From positions 1-49,609 of the forward strand of contig CAZIAZ010000016.1 of the NCBI GenBank assembly GCA_964536835.1: a DNA stretch of 49,609 bases, written 5' to 3'. The stretch comes from DAONFI01 sp035403485. Its GTDB lineage: Bacteria; Planctomycetota; Phycisphaerae; SM23-33. Each line of letters begins with the position of its first letter. The first letter of the stretch is position 1. Of this stretch, positions 18,266 through 27,578 are shown piece after piece. The notes below the pieces were generated by a model. That model did not search any database, had not been told where the DNA came from, and was given only the letters and a program-made list of their open reading frames with translations. The position numbers and the translations under genes were made by a program.

Positions 18266-18733
18266 ATGAAGTGTCGCCATCTGACAGACAGTTATACTGC
18301 GTTCACTCTGGTGGAGTTGTTGACTGTGGTTGTCTTGACGGGCATATTGGCGGCTGTCACCATTCCACAATTCGTAGACCACAGCGATGCTGTCGAGCAG
18401 ACGGCCGTCTTCACGAGCATGAAAAACATCGCGTCGTCGATGATTCTGTTCAAAGTCAACAACGGCGATTATCCTGCCGACAGGAATCCGGCACAATGTC
18501 CAGCCGGCTTTGCAGATTATACTCAACTGGATTGGGTGAACGAACAGCCGCTCGGCGGCCAATGGGACTGGGACAAGGGCGTGTTCGGATTCACCGCAGG
18601 CATCAGCGTATATATGCCGGATAAAGAAACCTCCTACATGCAGGAGATGGACCGGCGATTCGACGACGGCAATCTCAATACCGGAAGTTTTCGGGCAAGA
18701 AGCCAGGGATATATCTACATCATCGAGCCCTGA
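18266..18733 (+). CDS. Type IV pilin/type II secretion pseudopilin-like protein
   Basis: 155 residues. N-terminal prepilin signature: basic lead MKCRHLTDSYTA, then FTLVELLTVVVLTGILAAVTIPQF, with the conserved Glu at +5 after the expected cleavage. The residue before the cut is Ala where prepilin peptidase substrates usually have Gly, so processing may be less efficient. The rest is short and resembles the minor pseudopilins that are abundant in Planctomycetes. No secretion or pilus gene is near; it begins 27 bases after proA and could share its transcript. Function unknown beyond the fold class. Confidence 0.85.
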   Translation: MKCRHLTDSYTAFTLVELLTVVVLTGILAAVTIPQFVDHSDAVEQTAVFTSMKNIASSMILFKVNNGDYPADRNPAQCPAGFADYTQLDWVNEQPLGGQWDWDKGVFGFTAGISVYMPDKETSYMQEMDRRFDDGNLNTGSFRARSQGYIYIIEP

Positions 18734-18794
18734 ACATCAGCTGCCATTGCCGACAGCTGCCGATATTTTCACTCAAATAAAGTTGTTTTGTGAC

Positions 18795-18822
18795 TTGCCT
18801 GGCGGCAGTGTCGCAATATAAT
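18795..18822 (+). promoter_or_regulatory. Probable sigma70 promoter of trpB
   Basis: TTGCCT (18795-18800), 16-base spacer, perfect TATAAT (18817-18822), about 40 bases upstream of the trpB start and its AAAGGAAAGG ribosome site. Confidence 0.6.
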
Positions 18823-18867
18823 CATGTTTTCGTAAATTTTATGGAAAAAGGAAAGGTTGTTTAAAAT

Positions 18868-20064
18868 ATGTTTACCAAACCCAATATATCCGGCTGTTTT
18901 GGCCAATACGGCGGCCAGCACGTACCGCCGCAACTCAAGGCTGTTCTCGATGAGCTGGCAAAAGCGTTCAACGACGCATGGAACGACGAATCGTTCAAGG
19001 CGGAATACTACCGCTCTCTGAAAGAAATCGCCAACCGTCCCAGCATGCTTTACTTAGCCAAAAATCTCACCGCCAAACTCGGCGGCGCGAAGATATATCT
19101 CAAGCGTGAAGACCTCAATCATCTCGGCGCTCACAAGATAAACAACACTCTGGGCCAGGGTCTTCTCGCAAGGCGCATGGGCAAAAAACGGCTGATAGCC
19201 GAAACCGGCGCCGGCATGCACGGCGCAGCCACCGCAGCGACAGCTGCCGTACTGGGCATGGAATGCGAAGTGCACATGGGCGCGGTGGACGTTAAACGCC
19301 AGGAAATCAACGTTATGCGTATGGAACTCATGGGCACGAAAGTCGTACCTGTCACCTTCGGCCAACAGACGCTGGCTGAAGCCGTCGATTCCGCCATCGC
19401 CGCATGGATGGAACATATTGACGATACGTTTTACGTGCTCGGCTCGGTATGCGGGCCGCATCCGTATCCGCTGATAGTGCGTGAATTTCAGAAAATCATC
19501 GGCGAGGAAACCCGCCGTCAGATGCTTGAAACCGAGGGCCGTCTGCCTGACTACGCCATCGCCTGCGTCGGCGGCGGCAGTAACGCAGCGGGCATGTTCT
19601 ATTCGATGCTGGAAGACAGTACGAAACTCATCGGCGTCGAAGCCATGGGCCGAGGCCCGCAACCAGGACAACACGCCGCATCCATGACGCTCGGCAAGCT
19701 GGGCATACTGCACGGCAGCAAGTGCTACCTCATTCAGAACGAAGACGGCACGCCGGGCAATGTGTACTCGATATCGGCTGGCCTGGATTATCCAGGCGTA
19801 GGCCCTGAACACTGCCAGTGGAAAGACTCCGGCCGCGTACAGTACGAATCCGCCACCGACGATGAAGCCATCGACGCACTCGTCGAACTCTGTCGCACGG
19901 AAGGCATCCTCCCAGCCGTCGAGAGCGCACACGCCGTGGCGTATGCGATAAAACTCGCACCGACACTGGGTAAAGATAAAATAATCGTCATCAATCTGTC
20001 CGGCAGAGGCGATAAGGATTGCATGCAGATTCGCGACGCTCTCAAACAGCGAGGGAAAATCTGA
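18868..20064 (+). CDS. trpB: Tryptophan synthase beta chain
   Basis: PLP enzyme that joins indole and serine to tryptophan. 398 residues, TrpB1 type. Visible: FGQYGGQHVPPQL, REDLNHLGAHKINN with the PLP lysine (K90), the GAGMHGAATA catalytic loop (usual form GAGQHG; here Met replaces Gln), phosphate-binding CVGGGSNAAG, and LSGRGDKD near the end. TrpA is not adjacent, so the complex partner must be elsewhere. Convergent with queG, 12 bases between stops, leaving almost no room for separate terminators. Confidence 0.97.
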   Translation: MFTKPNISGCFGQYGGQHVPPQLKAVLDELAKAFNDAWNDESFKAEYYRSLKEIANRPSMLYLAKNLTAKLGGAKIYLKREDLNHLGAHKINNTLGQGLLARRMGKKRLIAETGAGMHGAATAATAAVLGMECEVHMGAVDVKRQEINVMRMELMGTKVVPVTFGQQTLAEAVDSAIAAWMEHIDDTFYVLGSVCGPHPYPLIVREFQKIIGEETRRQMLETEGRLPDYAIACVGGGSNAAGMFYSMLEDSTKLIGVEAMGRGPQPGQHAASMTLGKLGILHGSKCYLIQNEDGTPGNVYSISAGLDYPGVGPEHCQWKDSGRVQYESATDDEAIDALVELCRTEGILPAVESAHAVAYAIKLAPTLGKDKIIVINLSGRGDKDCMQIRDALKQRGKI

Positions 20065-20076
20065 ATCGACGGCGGC

Positions 20077-21024
20077 TTATGATTTTATATTGTCATCCGC
20101 AATTTTTGCATTTCGGATGAACTGTTCAAGTCTGGCACGTCGCGTTGAATGGCCGCGCGTAAAAGAGTCCCAATCATCGTGCGTCCAGTTCAGAACGTCT
20201 TTGATTTGCGGAGCGACGAAATCGTTGTTGCGCAATTCTTCGTCGCCAGGCGCAATCGCGGTATTATGCGGGCAGGCTAACATGCAGTCGTCGCAGCCGA
20301 AGATTCTGCCGCCCATTTTTTCTGCGATTTTTTGCGGAATCTTTCCGTCGTACTCTATTGTAAGTGCGTTGATGCAACGTGAAGCGTCAAGTTCGCCCAA
20401 ACCGTTCAGGGCATTCGTCGGACAGGCGTCGAGACATTTTCTGCATTCGCCGCATGAAAATTTTTCATCAGACTGCGTAGACTGGATTTCAAGTGAGCAG
20501 AAAATTTCGCACAATACGACCATACTGCCGGAGCCTGGAATTATCAGCAGGCAATTTTTCCCCACAAAACCCAACCCTGCCCGCACAGCCAGTGACCTTT
20601 CCGCCACCGGAGCTGTATCCACGCATATTTTATAATCAAACGTCCCGAAGTTATCGCGCATCTGCGTGCACAGCTTTTCGGCTCGTTTTTTGAGCACCTT
20701 GTGATAATCCCGGCCGCGGGCGTAAAGACAGATGTAACCCTCACAGGGATTCGGTGTTGAAATCTGACTCGGCGCAAAGCTCATCGCCAGGACGATTACG
20801 CTTTTTGCCAGCGGAAATTTTTTTTTGGGGTAAAAACGTTTTTCGACATCAGCCGCAAGATAGTCCATTTCCCCAGCTTTGCCGCACTGCAGCCAATGAC
20901 GATATCGTGTAATGCATTCATCGTCCAGCGGCTGAGCCGTTGTCACGCCGCACGCGCAGAACCCCAATGCCGCCGCCATCCGCCGGACGAATTCAAGCCG
21001 TTCTGTAGATGAGTGAGACACCAT
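20077..21024 (-). CDS. queG: Epoxyqueuosine reductase
   Basis: Last step of queuosine tRNA modification, reducing epoxyqueuosine with cobalamin and two [4Fe-4S] clusters. 315 residues. Visible: N-terminal GFCACGVTTAQPL, central DTAPVAERSLAVRAGLGFVGKN (QueG hallmark), cluster motifs CGECRKCLDACPTNAL and CDDCMLACPHN. It follows murG by 128 bases on the same strand and may be read through from the dcw operon, although the gap is much larger than within that operon. No other queuosine gene is in the window. Confidence 0.95.
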   Translation of the reverse strand: MVSHSSTERLEFVRRMAAALGFCACGVTTAQPLDDECITRYRHWLQCGKAGEMDYLAADVEKRFYPKKKFPLAKSVIVLAMSFAPSQISTPNPCEGYICLYARGRDYHKVLKKRAEKLCTQMRDNFGTFDYKICVDTAPVAERSLAVRAGLGFVGKNCLLIIPGSGSMVVLCEIFCSLEIQSTQSDEKFSCGECRKCLDACPTNALNGLGELDASRCINALTIEYDGKIPQKIAEKMGGRIFGCDDCMLACPHNTAIAPGDEELRNNDFVAPQIKDVLNWTHDDWDSFTRGHSTRRARLEQFIRNAKIADDNIKS

Positions 21025-21152
21025 ATTATTGCAATTATCAAATTCAGATTGTCATGTAGAAAACGAGGCGAAGAATCCGAATTATCACATTTCCTATGCT
21101 TAGGCAGCTTCGTTGCATCGGCATGACGTCAAAATAAAAATTTTGAGAGTCG

Positions 21153-22268
21153 TTAATTATCAGACGACGTCAGCCATCGGGCAATCATAGCTGCCGCTCC
21201 GCGGTTTGTCCGCTTGAGTGCGTGTGAATGCATTTCATTCAGTTTTTCCTCGGATGCCATTAGCGGGAAAAGCACTTTTTTAAATAGTTCTCTGTTGGCG
21301 GCTGGGTCTATCCGGTCATCGATGCATATTGCAGCGCCGGCCGTACATAGCGGCTGGGCGTTGAGGTACTGTTGCCTGTCGCGGTGATATGGATATGGCA
21401 GGATTACAGCCGGTTTTGCGACGGCTGTCAGTTCAGCCACCGTGACCGCTCCGCCCCTGCACAGTACCAAATCGGCGGCAGCATATGCAAGCTCCATCCT
21501 GTTTATATATTCCGGACAGACGTAACTTACGTTTGCTGCATCGAGTGCGTTGCGAAGTTTTTCGCTTTGTGTCCTGCCGGCCGGTATCAGCAGCTGCCAC
21601 CGGTCAGCAAGTTCCGCCAGGTCTTGTGCGGATTGCGTAAGTGCGGCAATGATTGTCTCCGCCAGCGCCGAGCCGCCGAAGACGAGCAGCGTTTTTTTGT
21701 CGGGGTCAAGGCCGAAAAATTTTATCGCCCCATCGCGAGAGCCGCCGGCCAGTTCCGCGCGTACCGGACAGCCGGCTGCGATTATGCGCTCCTGCAATTT
21801 TTTGGGGAAATATCGTTGCGTCTCTGCGAACTGGGTAAAAATTCTGTCCACTTTTGCGGCGAGATACCTGTTAGCCTTGCCGGGCACGGCGTCGGGATTT
21901 ATCATAGCCGTCGGAATTCCCATTACGGCTGCGACTTTGCATATTGCGCCGGCTGCGAACCCGCCGAGTCCGAGAACTGCGGCTGGCTTGAGGTCAGCCA
22001 GTACTTTTCGTGCCAGCAGTAGAGATTTTAACCACGCGTTGACGACAGCCGGCCACTGGAGCGGATTTTTGCGTATCGGCATGACGGGCTGTGCGAAAAA
22101 GCTGTAGGGCGTGCCGGTTAATATTCTCGCGTCGATTGGCCTGTTGGAACAGGCAAAAACCACGAGCGAGTCCGGTTCGTTGCGGACTATCTCAGCGGCT
22201 ACCGCCAGGCCGGGGTAAAGATGGCCCCCGGTTCCGCCGCCGGCGAGAATGTAACATTTTCTGCTCAT
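21153..22268 (-). CDS. murG: UDP-GlcNAc:lipid I GlcNAc-transferase
   Basis: Makes lipid II from lipid I at the inner face of the membrane. 371 residues, GT-B fold. Visible: LAGGGTGGHLYPGLAVA at the start, GLGGFAAGAICKVA, AVPGKANRYLA, GGSALAE, and the donor site CRGGAVTVAELTA with PYPYHRDRQQYLNA. The usual HE(Q/A)N motif before AVPG is changed to INPD here, an unusual acceptor-side substitution. The start overlaps the ftsW stop (ATGA), so translation is coupled. Last of the main dcw genes. Confidence 0.96.
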   Translation of the reverse strand: MSRKCYILAGGGTGGHLYPGLAVAAEIVRNEPDSLVVFACSNRPIDARILTGTPYSFFAQPVMPIRKNPLQWPAVVNAWLKSLLLARKVLADLKPAAVLGLGGFAAGAICKVAAVMGIPTAMINPDAVPGKANRYLAAKVDRIFTQFAETQRYFPKKLQERIIAAGCPVRAELAGGSRDGAIKFFGLDPDKKTLLVFGGSALAETIIAALTQSAQDLAELADRWQLLIPAGRTQSEKLRNALDAANVSYVCPEYINRMELAYAAADLVLCRGGAVTVAELTAVAKPAVILPYPYHRDRQQYLNAQPLCTAGAAICIDDRIDPAANRELFKKVLFPLMASEEKLNEMHSHALKRTNRGAAAMIARWLTSSDN

Positions 22269-23446
22269 GCCTTTATCACGTATTGCTGGAGGATTTCGTC
22301 TTTAGGCCGCGCCGAAACGGATATGATGAGCGACACGCCCATCGACATGATAAGCAGGCCGGTTCCGCCGGCTGATATGAACGGCAGGGCAATGCCCGTC
22401 GGCGGCAGCAACGCCAGGTTGACCGCTATGTGTAGCGTAGCCTGCAGGGCTATCAACGAACCCAGCGAGGCCGAAAGTACTCTGCCGAAATTATCGCCCG
22501 CGCGGCTTGCGGTTTTGTACGCCATCATCAGCAACACCAGCAGCAGTGCCAGCAGAAGTATCGCACCGAACAGGCCGCATTCCTCGCTGAATATCGCAAA
22601 AATGAAGTCGGTGGAATCTTCCGGCAGAAAACCCATCTTGCGTATGCCGTTGCCAAGCCCCACACCCGTGTAACCGCCGCCGAGTATCGCGAAAAGCGAC
22701 TGCTGAGGATGGTACGCCGCAGGATTCGTCATGTCCCAGGGATTCAGAAATGCGTTCCATCGCGCAATGCGGTACGGTTCACTGAGCATCAGTTTATATC
22801 CGCCGTAGCCGGCGAGTGGTATCGCCACAAAAAAATAGTACCACGGGACGCCGGCCAGGAACATGGCTATCGCGCATGACACGCCGATGAGTACGCCCGT
22901 GCCGAAGTCCTCTTTTATCACAGCGCCGACGCAGAGGATGGTTATAATTCCGCAGAGCAGGACCGTGAAGAAATTTTTCGGTTTTGCGCCTGGCCGGGTG
23001 AGCAGGGCGGAGATGAATATTATCGATGCGAATTTAAGCAGTTCGGACGGCTGGAACTGGAAGTTTGGCGTTATTTTTACCCAGCGGTATTTGCCGCCGA
23101 CCGAATGGCCAAGGCCCGGCACGAAAACCAGCCCGCACGCGACCAGCGATATTATAAGCAGAATAAGCGCCAGTGTTGGCACACGCTCGCCAGCCGCCAG
23201 CCACCGGTAGTTGAATCGCCATGCGAAAAAAAGCAGCAGTACCGACGCGCCGGCGAAAATTATCTGTTTGCCGTCGACTCGCTGATACCATTCCATCGTC
23301 GGTGTTTTCAGCGACGCCATCGCGCTGCACACCATCACTGTGCCGATGCCCAGAAGGCCTATGGCGCATAGCATCAGCCATTCGCCCGTCGGATTGTTCC
23401 GCAACGGCAGTAACGAGATTACAGGTTTTTCTTCATTGTTTTCCAT
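22265..23446 (-). CDS. ftsW: Peptidoglycan glycosyltransferase FtsW
   Basis: SEDS-family septal glycan polymerase, partner of FtsI. 393 residues with about ten membrane segments. Visible: GHSVGGKYRWVKI (usual GVNGARRWI region), QPSELLKFASIIF, and near the end PPTGIALPFISAGGTGLLIMSM. The frame is open far upstream, but ATG 23446 is the only sensible start: it overlaps the mraY stop (TGATG) and yields a normal cytoplasmic N-terminus. Overlap with murG at the other end is 4 bases. Confidence 0.96.
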   Translation of the reverse strand: MENNEEKPVISLLPLRNNPTGEWLMLCAIGLLGIGTVMVCSAMASLKTPTMEWYQRVDGKQIIFAGASVLLLFFAWRFNYRWLAAGERVPTLALILLIISLVACGLVFVPGLGHSVGGKYRWVKITPNFQFQPSELLKFASIIFISALLTRPGAKPKNFFTVLLCGIITILCVGAVIKEDFGTGVLIGVSCAIAMFLAGVPWYYFFVAIPLAGYGGYKLMLSEPYRIARWNAFLNPWDMTNPAAYHPQQSLFAILGGGYTGVGLGNGIRKMGFLPEDSTDFIFAIFSEECGLFGAILLLALLLVLLMMAYKTASRAGDNFGRVLSASLGSLIALQATLHIAVNLALLPPTGIALPFISAGGTGLLIMSMGVSLIISVSARPKDEILQQYVIKA

Positions 23447-24573
23447 CAGCCCAGCTTCAACATTGCAAGAGATATAAGTGCGAAAATTATGGCTAGTATC
23501 CACATTCTCGAAACGACTTTCGTTTCCGGCCAGCCGCAGAGGTGAAAGTGATGATGTATCGGAGCGCATTTGAAGACGCGCCTGCCCACGCCCGTACTGC
23601 GGCGGGTCATCTTGAAAACGCCGACCTGTATTATGACGCTGAGTATTTCCATCACGAATACGCCGCCTGCCACCAGCAGCACGAGTTCCTGCCGCGTTAT
23701 GACCGCGATGTAACCTATCAGTCCGCCCAGCGGCAGTGAGCCGGTGTCGCCCATAAAAACCGCCGCCGGATACGAATTGTACCACATAAACGCCAGCAGC
23801 GCGCCGAGCATGGATGAACAGACCACCGTCATTTCGGCGGAAAAGGGCACGAACGGCAGATTGAAAATTTCCGCCCAGCTTGCGACGCCAACTATCCATG
23901 AGATAATCAGAAAGACCATACCGGTGATGAACAGGCAGCCGGCGGCTAAGCCGTCCATGCCGTCGGTTATGTTCACCGCGTTACTGCTGCCGGTCATGAC
24001 CAGCGTTATGATTATCGTATACGTCAGGAACGACAGCGGGATAGCCCTGTTTATTACCGGCATGAAAAAACTGTGAGCCGGATTGTAAACTTCCGATTCG
24101 CCCACGAAGCTGTATTGGCCGTAGCGGTAGACGAAGACACTCAGCAGTACGGCGATGGCGACCTGAAAGACGAATTTTTCCCAGCTTTTGAGGCCGTCTC
24201 GGCCGGTTTTGTCGGCGGCGGCTTTGAGTTTCAGCCAGTCATCCACGCCGCCCAGCGCGAGCAGCCAGACCACTGCCACAAGGCCAGACTTCACGTACAT
24301 GTTGTTCAGGTTCGCGAAAAGGAGTATCCCCAGTATCATGGCTATCACGATAAGCGCGCCGCCCATGGTGGGGGTTTCAGACTTGTGGCTGGTTATGCGG
24401 TTGAGCTCGATGTGGTCGAATTCCGGATTATCGCCGATTTTCTGGCGTCGCAGGAACATGATGAATCGCGGGCCGAAGGCCATGACGATTAAAAAGCTCA
24501 CCACACCCGCGCCTGCTATTCGCAAGCCAAGTCCGGCAGACTGGAAATAATCGCTGAATAGCCAGTAAAACAT
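23446..24573 (-). CDS. mraY: Phospho-N-acetylmuramoyl-pentapeptide transferase
   Basis: Integral membrane enzyme that makes lipid I from UDP-MurNAc-pentapeptide and undecaprenyl phosphate. 375 residues, about ten membrane segments. Visible: HKSETPTMGG, GGVDDWLK (catalytic Asp pair region), NAVNITDGMDGLAAG, YNSYPAAVFMGDTGSLPLGG, and HHHFHLCGWPETKVVSRMW. It sits one base after murF and overlaps ftsW by one base. murD, usually the next gene, is absent and lies at 9657-10967. Confidence 0.98.
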   Translation of the reverse strand: MFYWLFSDYFQSAGLGLRIAGAGVVSFLIVMAFGPRFIMFLRRQKIGDNPEFDHIELNRITSHKSETPTMGGALIVIAMILGILLFANLNNMYVKSGLVAVVWLLALGGVDDWLKLKAAADKTGRDGLKSWEKFVFQVAIAVLLSVFVYRYGQYSFVGESEVYNPAHSFFMPVINRAIPLSFLTYTIIITLVMTGSSNAVNITDGMDGLAAGCLFITGMVFLIISWIVGVASWAEIFNLPFVPFSAEMTVVCSSMLGALLAFMWYNSYPAAVFMGDTGSLPLGGLIGYIAVITRQELVLLVAGGVFVMEILSVIIQVGVFKMTRRSTGVGRRVFKCAPIHHHFHLCGWPETKVVSRMWILAIIFALISLAMLKLG

Positions 24574-24574
24574 A

Positions 24575-25951
24575 TTATTCGAACTTCTTCCTTATGGAGT
24601 CAATCAGCCGCTCCATTCCCATGGCGCGTGAGCCTTTTATCAAAATTGTGTCGCCGTCGCACAACAACGCCGGAATTTCTTTCACAGCCTCTTCGACGGA
24701 CGGGAAACAGTGCGTCTCCGTACCCATCTTGGCTGCGCCCTTCGCCAGCAGTGTGCCGAGTTCGCCCACTCCGATTACCAAGCCTGGCCGGCGAAGCCCG
24801 ATTTCACGGCCAATTTGCATGTGCAAATCTTCACTTTGAGGGCCGAGCTCCTTCATGTCGCCGGCGATGAAGACTTTTCTGCCATCGCATTCCGCAAGCA
24901 CTGCGGCGGCGGCAATCATGCTGCCGGGGTTTGCGTTGTATGCGTCGTTTATCACCCGCAGAGGGCCGATTTTCTCATCTTGCAGGCGCATTTCTACGCC
25001 GGTGAAGTCCGCCAGCGCTTCGGCGGCTTCCTGCTGCGTGAAACCCATTCTCGCACTTACGGCGATGGCCGCTATCGCGTTGAGGGCGTTATGTCTGCCG
25101 GGCAGCGGAAGTTCCACCCAGTCACGCTGGTTTATCTGGAAACGCTGATGATGGCTGTCGGACTGGTAGTCGGTCAGCCGGAGATGTGCGGATTCGGATG
25201 TGCCGAAGCGGATGAATCTGCAATTATACGGCCGTACTGCGTGGTCAAGTTCGGGGCTGTCGGATGTGATGACGGCGATGTCTTGTGGTTTGAGATAGCC
25301 GAGCAGGGCTGCTTTTTCCATGGCGATTCTGTCGAGCGACTCCAGCCGTTGAAGATGGGCTGGATAAATTGAAGTAATGACGGCGATGTTTGGTTTGACT
25401 GCTTTGGTCAGCCGCGCTATTTCACCTGGTGCGCTGGTGCCCATTTCACATATCAGGAAATCGTCACCTGCGCCTGCGCCGAGTATCGTTAGCGGCACGC
25501 CGATTTCGTTATTAAAACTTTTTGGACTGCACGTGCCGTTGAATTTCTTTTTGAGGATGTGTTCAATCATCCGTTTGACGGTGGTTTTTCCGTTCGAGCC
25601 GGTTACGCCTATGACTACGGCGGCCAGTACGCTGCGGTAGAATCCGCCGAGGTCGAGGAGGGCTTCCCTGGTGTTCTGTACTGCAATTACGCCGGCTTTG
25701 AAGGAGTTAAGCAGTTCCTGCGGATACGAATGGCCAGCCTCTATTATTGCGCAGACTCCGCCGTTTTCGGCGGCTGTTTGCAGAAAATCATGGCCGTCGA
25801 AATGGTCGCCCTTGATGGCGATAAATAAATCGCCGGATTTGACTTTTCGGGAATCTATCGACACGCCGGTTATTGGTACGTGGTTATTCATGCTCAGCCA
25901 GCGGCCGCGGACGGCTTGGCGGACTTCCTGACCTGTGAGAGTTCGCATCAT
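24575..25951 (-). CDS. murF: UDP-N-acetylmuramoyl-tripeptide--D-alanyl-D-alanine ligase
   Basis: Mur ligase adding D-Ala-D-Ala to complete the pentapeptide. 458 residues. Visible: SIDSRKVKSGDLFIAIKGDHFDGHDF, ATP loop GVTGSNGKTT (115-124), SFNNEIGVPLTIL (MurF hallmark), MGTSAPGEI, NDAYNANPGSM, and GDMKELG. Its ATG overlaps the murE stop by 4 bases; a second ATG follows directly and could also start translation. The gene is followed one base later by mraY. Confidence 0.97.
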   Translation of the reverse strand: MMRTLTGQEVRQAVRGRWLSMNNHVPITGVSIDSRKVKSGDLFIAIKGDHFDGHDFLQTAAENGGVCAIIEAGHSYPQELLNSFKAGVIAVQNTREALLDLGGFYRSVLAAVVIGVTGSNGKTTVKRMIEHILKKKFNGTCSPKSFNNEIGVPLTILGAGAGDDFLICEMGTSAPGEIARLTKAVKPNIAVITSIYPAHLQRLESLDRIAMEKAALLGYLKPQDIAVITSDSPELDHAVRPYNCRFIRFGTSESAHLRLTDYQSDSHHQRFQINQRDWVELPLPGRHNALNAIAAIAVSARMGFTQQEAAEALADFTGVEMRLQDEKIGPLRVINDAYNANPGSMIAAAAVLAECDGRKVFIAGDMKELGPQSEDLHMQIGREIGLRRPGLVIGVGELGTLLAKGAAKMGTETHCFPSVEEAVKEIPALLCDGDTILIKGSRAMGMERLIDSIRKKFE

Positions 25952-27423
25952 TGTTCTTTTTCTCGCATGTTTACTGCAGCCCCGGCCACTTCAACGTCAT
26001 CGAAGTGATTCCGCAGGCCTTTGATAATCTGGTAATTCTCGTGGCCTTTGCCGGCGATGAGAACAATATCGCCATTATCCGCAAAATTGATTGCCTGTTC
26101 AATAGCCTGCTTTCTGTCGGGATAAATCTGTACGCGGCTGAGATGGCCCTGGTCGAAACCGGCTGTGATGTCGCGGATGATATCCAGCGGTTCTTCGCTT
26201 CTGGGGTTGTCGCTGGTTACGACGATGACGTCGGCGTATTCCTGAGCCACTTTCGCCATGCGGGGGCGTTTGGTCTTGTCCCTGTCGCCGCCGCAGCCGA
26301 AAACCACGATTATCCGCTTGGGCGTGATGGGCCGCAACGCGCTGAGGACATTCGCCAGCGCGTCGTCGGTATGGGCGTAATCCACGAATACCTTGTAGTC
26401 CGCCTGTGTTTCGATTCGCTGAAGACGGCCCGGAATGTTACGCACCGATGCGATTTTCTCTATCGAATGCTGCGGGTCTATGCCGATGGCCTGAATCGCA
26501 CCGATGGCAGCAAGAATGTTGAACACGTTATGCCGGCCAATCAGCGGAGTGTGAACGTCAGTAGTGCGGTCGTTCGCCGTCAGTTCGAAATTAGTGCCGT
26601 CCGCGTCTATGGTTTTAATCAGGCCGCGTATGTCGGCTAACGGATTGAGGCCGTACCATAAAATTTTCGCCCGCGTGCGTTGTGCGAGCTGTTCGCTGTA
26701 TTTGTCGTCACGGTTGATTACGGCGAATGCGTCGGGCGAGAGATTTTCAAAAAGCTTTGCCTTGGCGTTGAAATATTCTTCCATCGTCAGGTGATAATCG
26801 AGATGGTCACCGGTCAGATTTGTAAAGACGGCAGCCTGAAATTGCAGGCCGGCGATGCGTTTCTGGTCTATCGCATGGCTGGACGTCTCCATGACCATGT
26901 GCGTCAGTCCCGACTGCACCATTTCAGCCATCATTTCCGCAAGATAGATGGCGTCCGGCGAGGTCATTCTCGCCTGTATGCTGCGGGCTCCGGTTTCGTA
27001 CGTTATCGTTCCCAGCATGCCGGCGGGTATGCCCATGTCGTTGAGCGTTTTGAAGATGATATGGGCTGTAGTGCTTTTGCCGTTTGTGCCGGTAATGGCG
27101 ATGCAGGTGAGCTTTCTGGCCGGCCAGCCGTATATCGCCTGTGCCAGCAGGCCGGCTGCCTCGCGGGTATCATCCACGATTGCATAAGGCATGCCGGAAG
27201 GAACGCCGGCTGAATCCCTGCACACTACGGCGGCTGCGCCGCTTGCGCATGCCTCAGGAATGAACTTGTGGCCGTTGACGCTTGTGCCGTCGATTGCTAC
27301 GAAAAGAGTGCCCGGTTTTTCAGAGCATTTGCGACTGTTTGCGCAGATGGTTGTGATGTCGGCGTCGCCGACGCAGGCTTTGGGTTTCAGTCCCGCTTCT
27401 TCCAGGAGTGTCGAAAACCGCAT
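25948..27423 (-). CDS. murE: UDP-MurNAc-tripeptide synthetase (meso-DAP type)
   Basis: Adds the third amino acid of the stem peptide. 491 residues. Visible: SRKCSEKPGTLFVAIDG, ATP loop TGTNGKST (111-118), TNLTGDHLDYH, VDYAHTDDAL, and the substrate motif DNPRSEEP. DNPR marks enzymes that add meso-diaminopimelate, as opposed to the lysine type, so the wall is predicted to be Gram-negative A1-gamma type. A 155-base gap with a strong hairpin separates it from ftsI, the largest gap within the operon. Confidence 0.97.
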   Translation of the reverse strand: MRFSTLLEEAGLKPKACVGDADITTICANSRKCSEKPGTLFVAIDGTSVNGHKFIPEACASGAAAVVCRDSAGVPSGMPYAIVDDTREAAGLLAQAIYGWPARKLTCIAITGTNGKSTTAHIIFKTLNDMGIPAGMLGTITYETGARSIQARMTSPDAIYLAEMMAEMVQSGLTHMVMETSSHAIDQKRIAGLQFQAAVFTNLTGDHLDYHLTMEEYFNAKAKLFENLSPDAFAVINRDDKYSEQLAQRTRAKILWYGLNPLADIRGLIKTIDADGTNFELTANDRTTDVHTPLIGRHNVFNILAAIGAIQAIGIDPQHSIEKIASVRNIPGRLQRIETQADYKVFVDYAHTDDALANVLSALRPITPKRIIVVFGCGGDRDKTKRPRMAKVAQEYADVIVVTSDNPRSEEPLDIIRDITAGFDQGHLSRVQIYPDRKQAIEQAINFADNGDIVLIAGKGHENYQIIKGLRNHFDDVEVAGAAVNMREKEQ

Positions 27424-27495
27424 GATCCGCCATTTCTTGTCTCAGGTATATTTATCGTTCATCCGGCGTCGTGAATGGCCGGTCAGTAATCCGCT

Positions 27496-27537
27496 GCCCG
27501 GGATAATCTGCATGACGCATGCAGACAGAGCCCGGGC
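27496..27537 (-). promoter_or_regulatory. Strong hairpin in the ftsI-murE gap
   Basis: Inner perfect stem CTGCATG/CATGCAG with a 3-base loop, closed outside by GCCCGGG/CCCGGGC. No T run follows, so a simple terminator is unlikely; it may be a processing or mRNA-stability site that sets different levels of ftsI and the mur genes (inference). Confidence 0.55.
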
Positions 27538-27578
27538 CAACGCTGGGAATCGGTTCGCATGTATAAAAGACGTACAGG

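Noticed and set aside
17483..18562. 359-codon minus-strand frame antisense to proA
   Set aside because: Shadow frame over a certain gene; low-complexity Tyr/Arg/Gly-rich product with no family features.
19054..19932. 292-codon minus-strand frame antisense to trpB
   Set aside because: Covers conserved trpB motifs on the other strand; the product is His/Ala/Phe-rich and unrecognisable.
23447..23899. N-terminal extension of ftsW to 544 residues
   Set aside because: The added part is antisense-free out-of-frame reading of mraY; ATG 23446 overlaps the mraY stop and gives the normal FtsW length.
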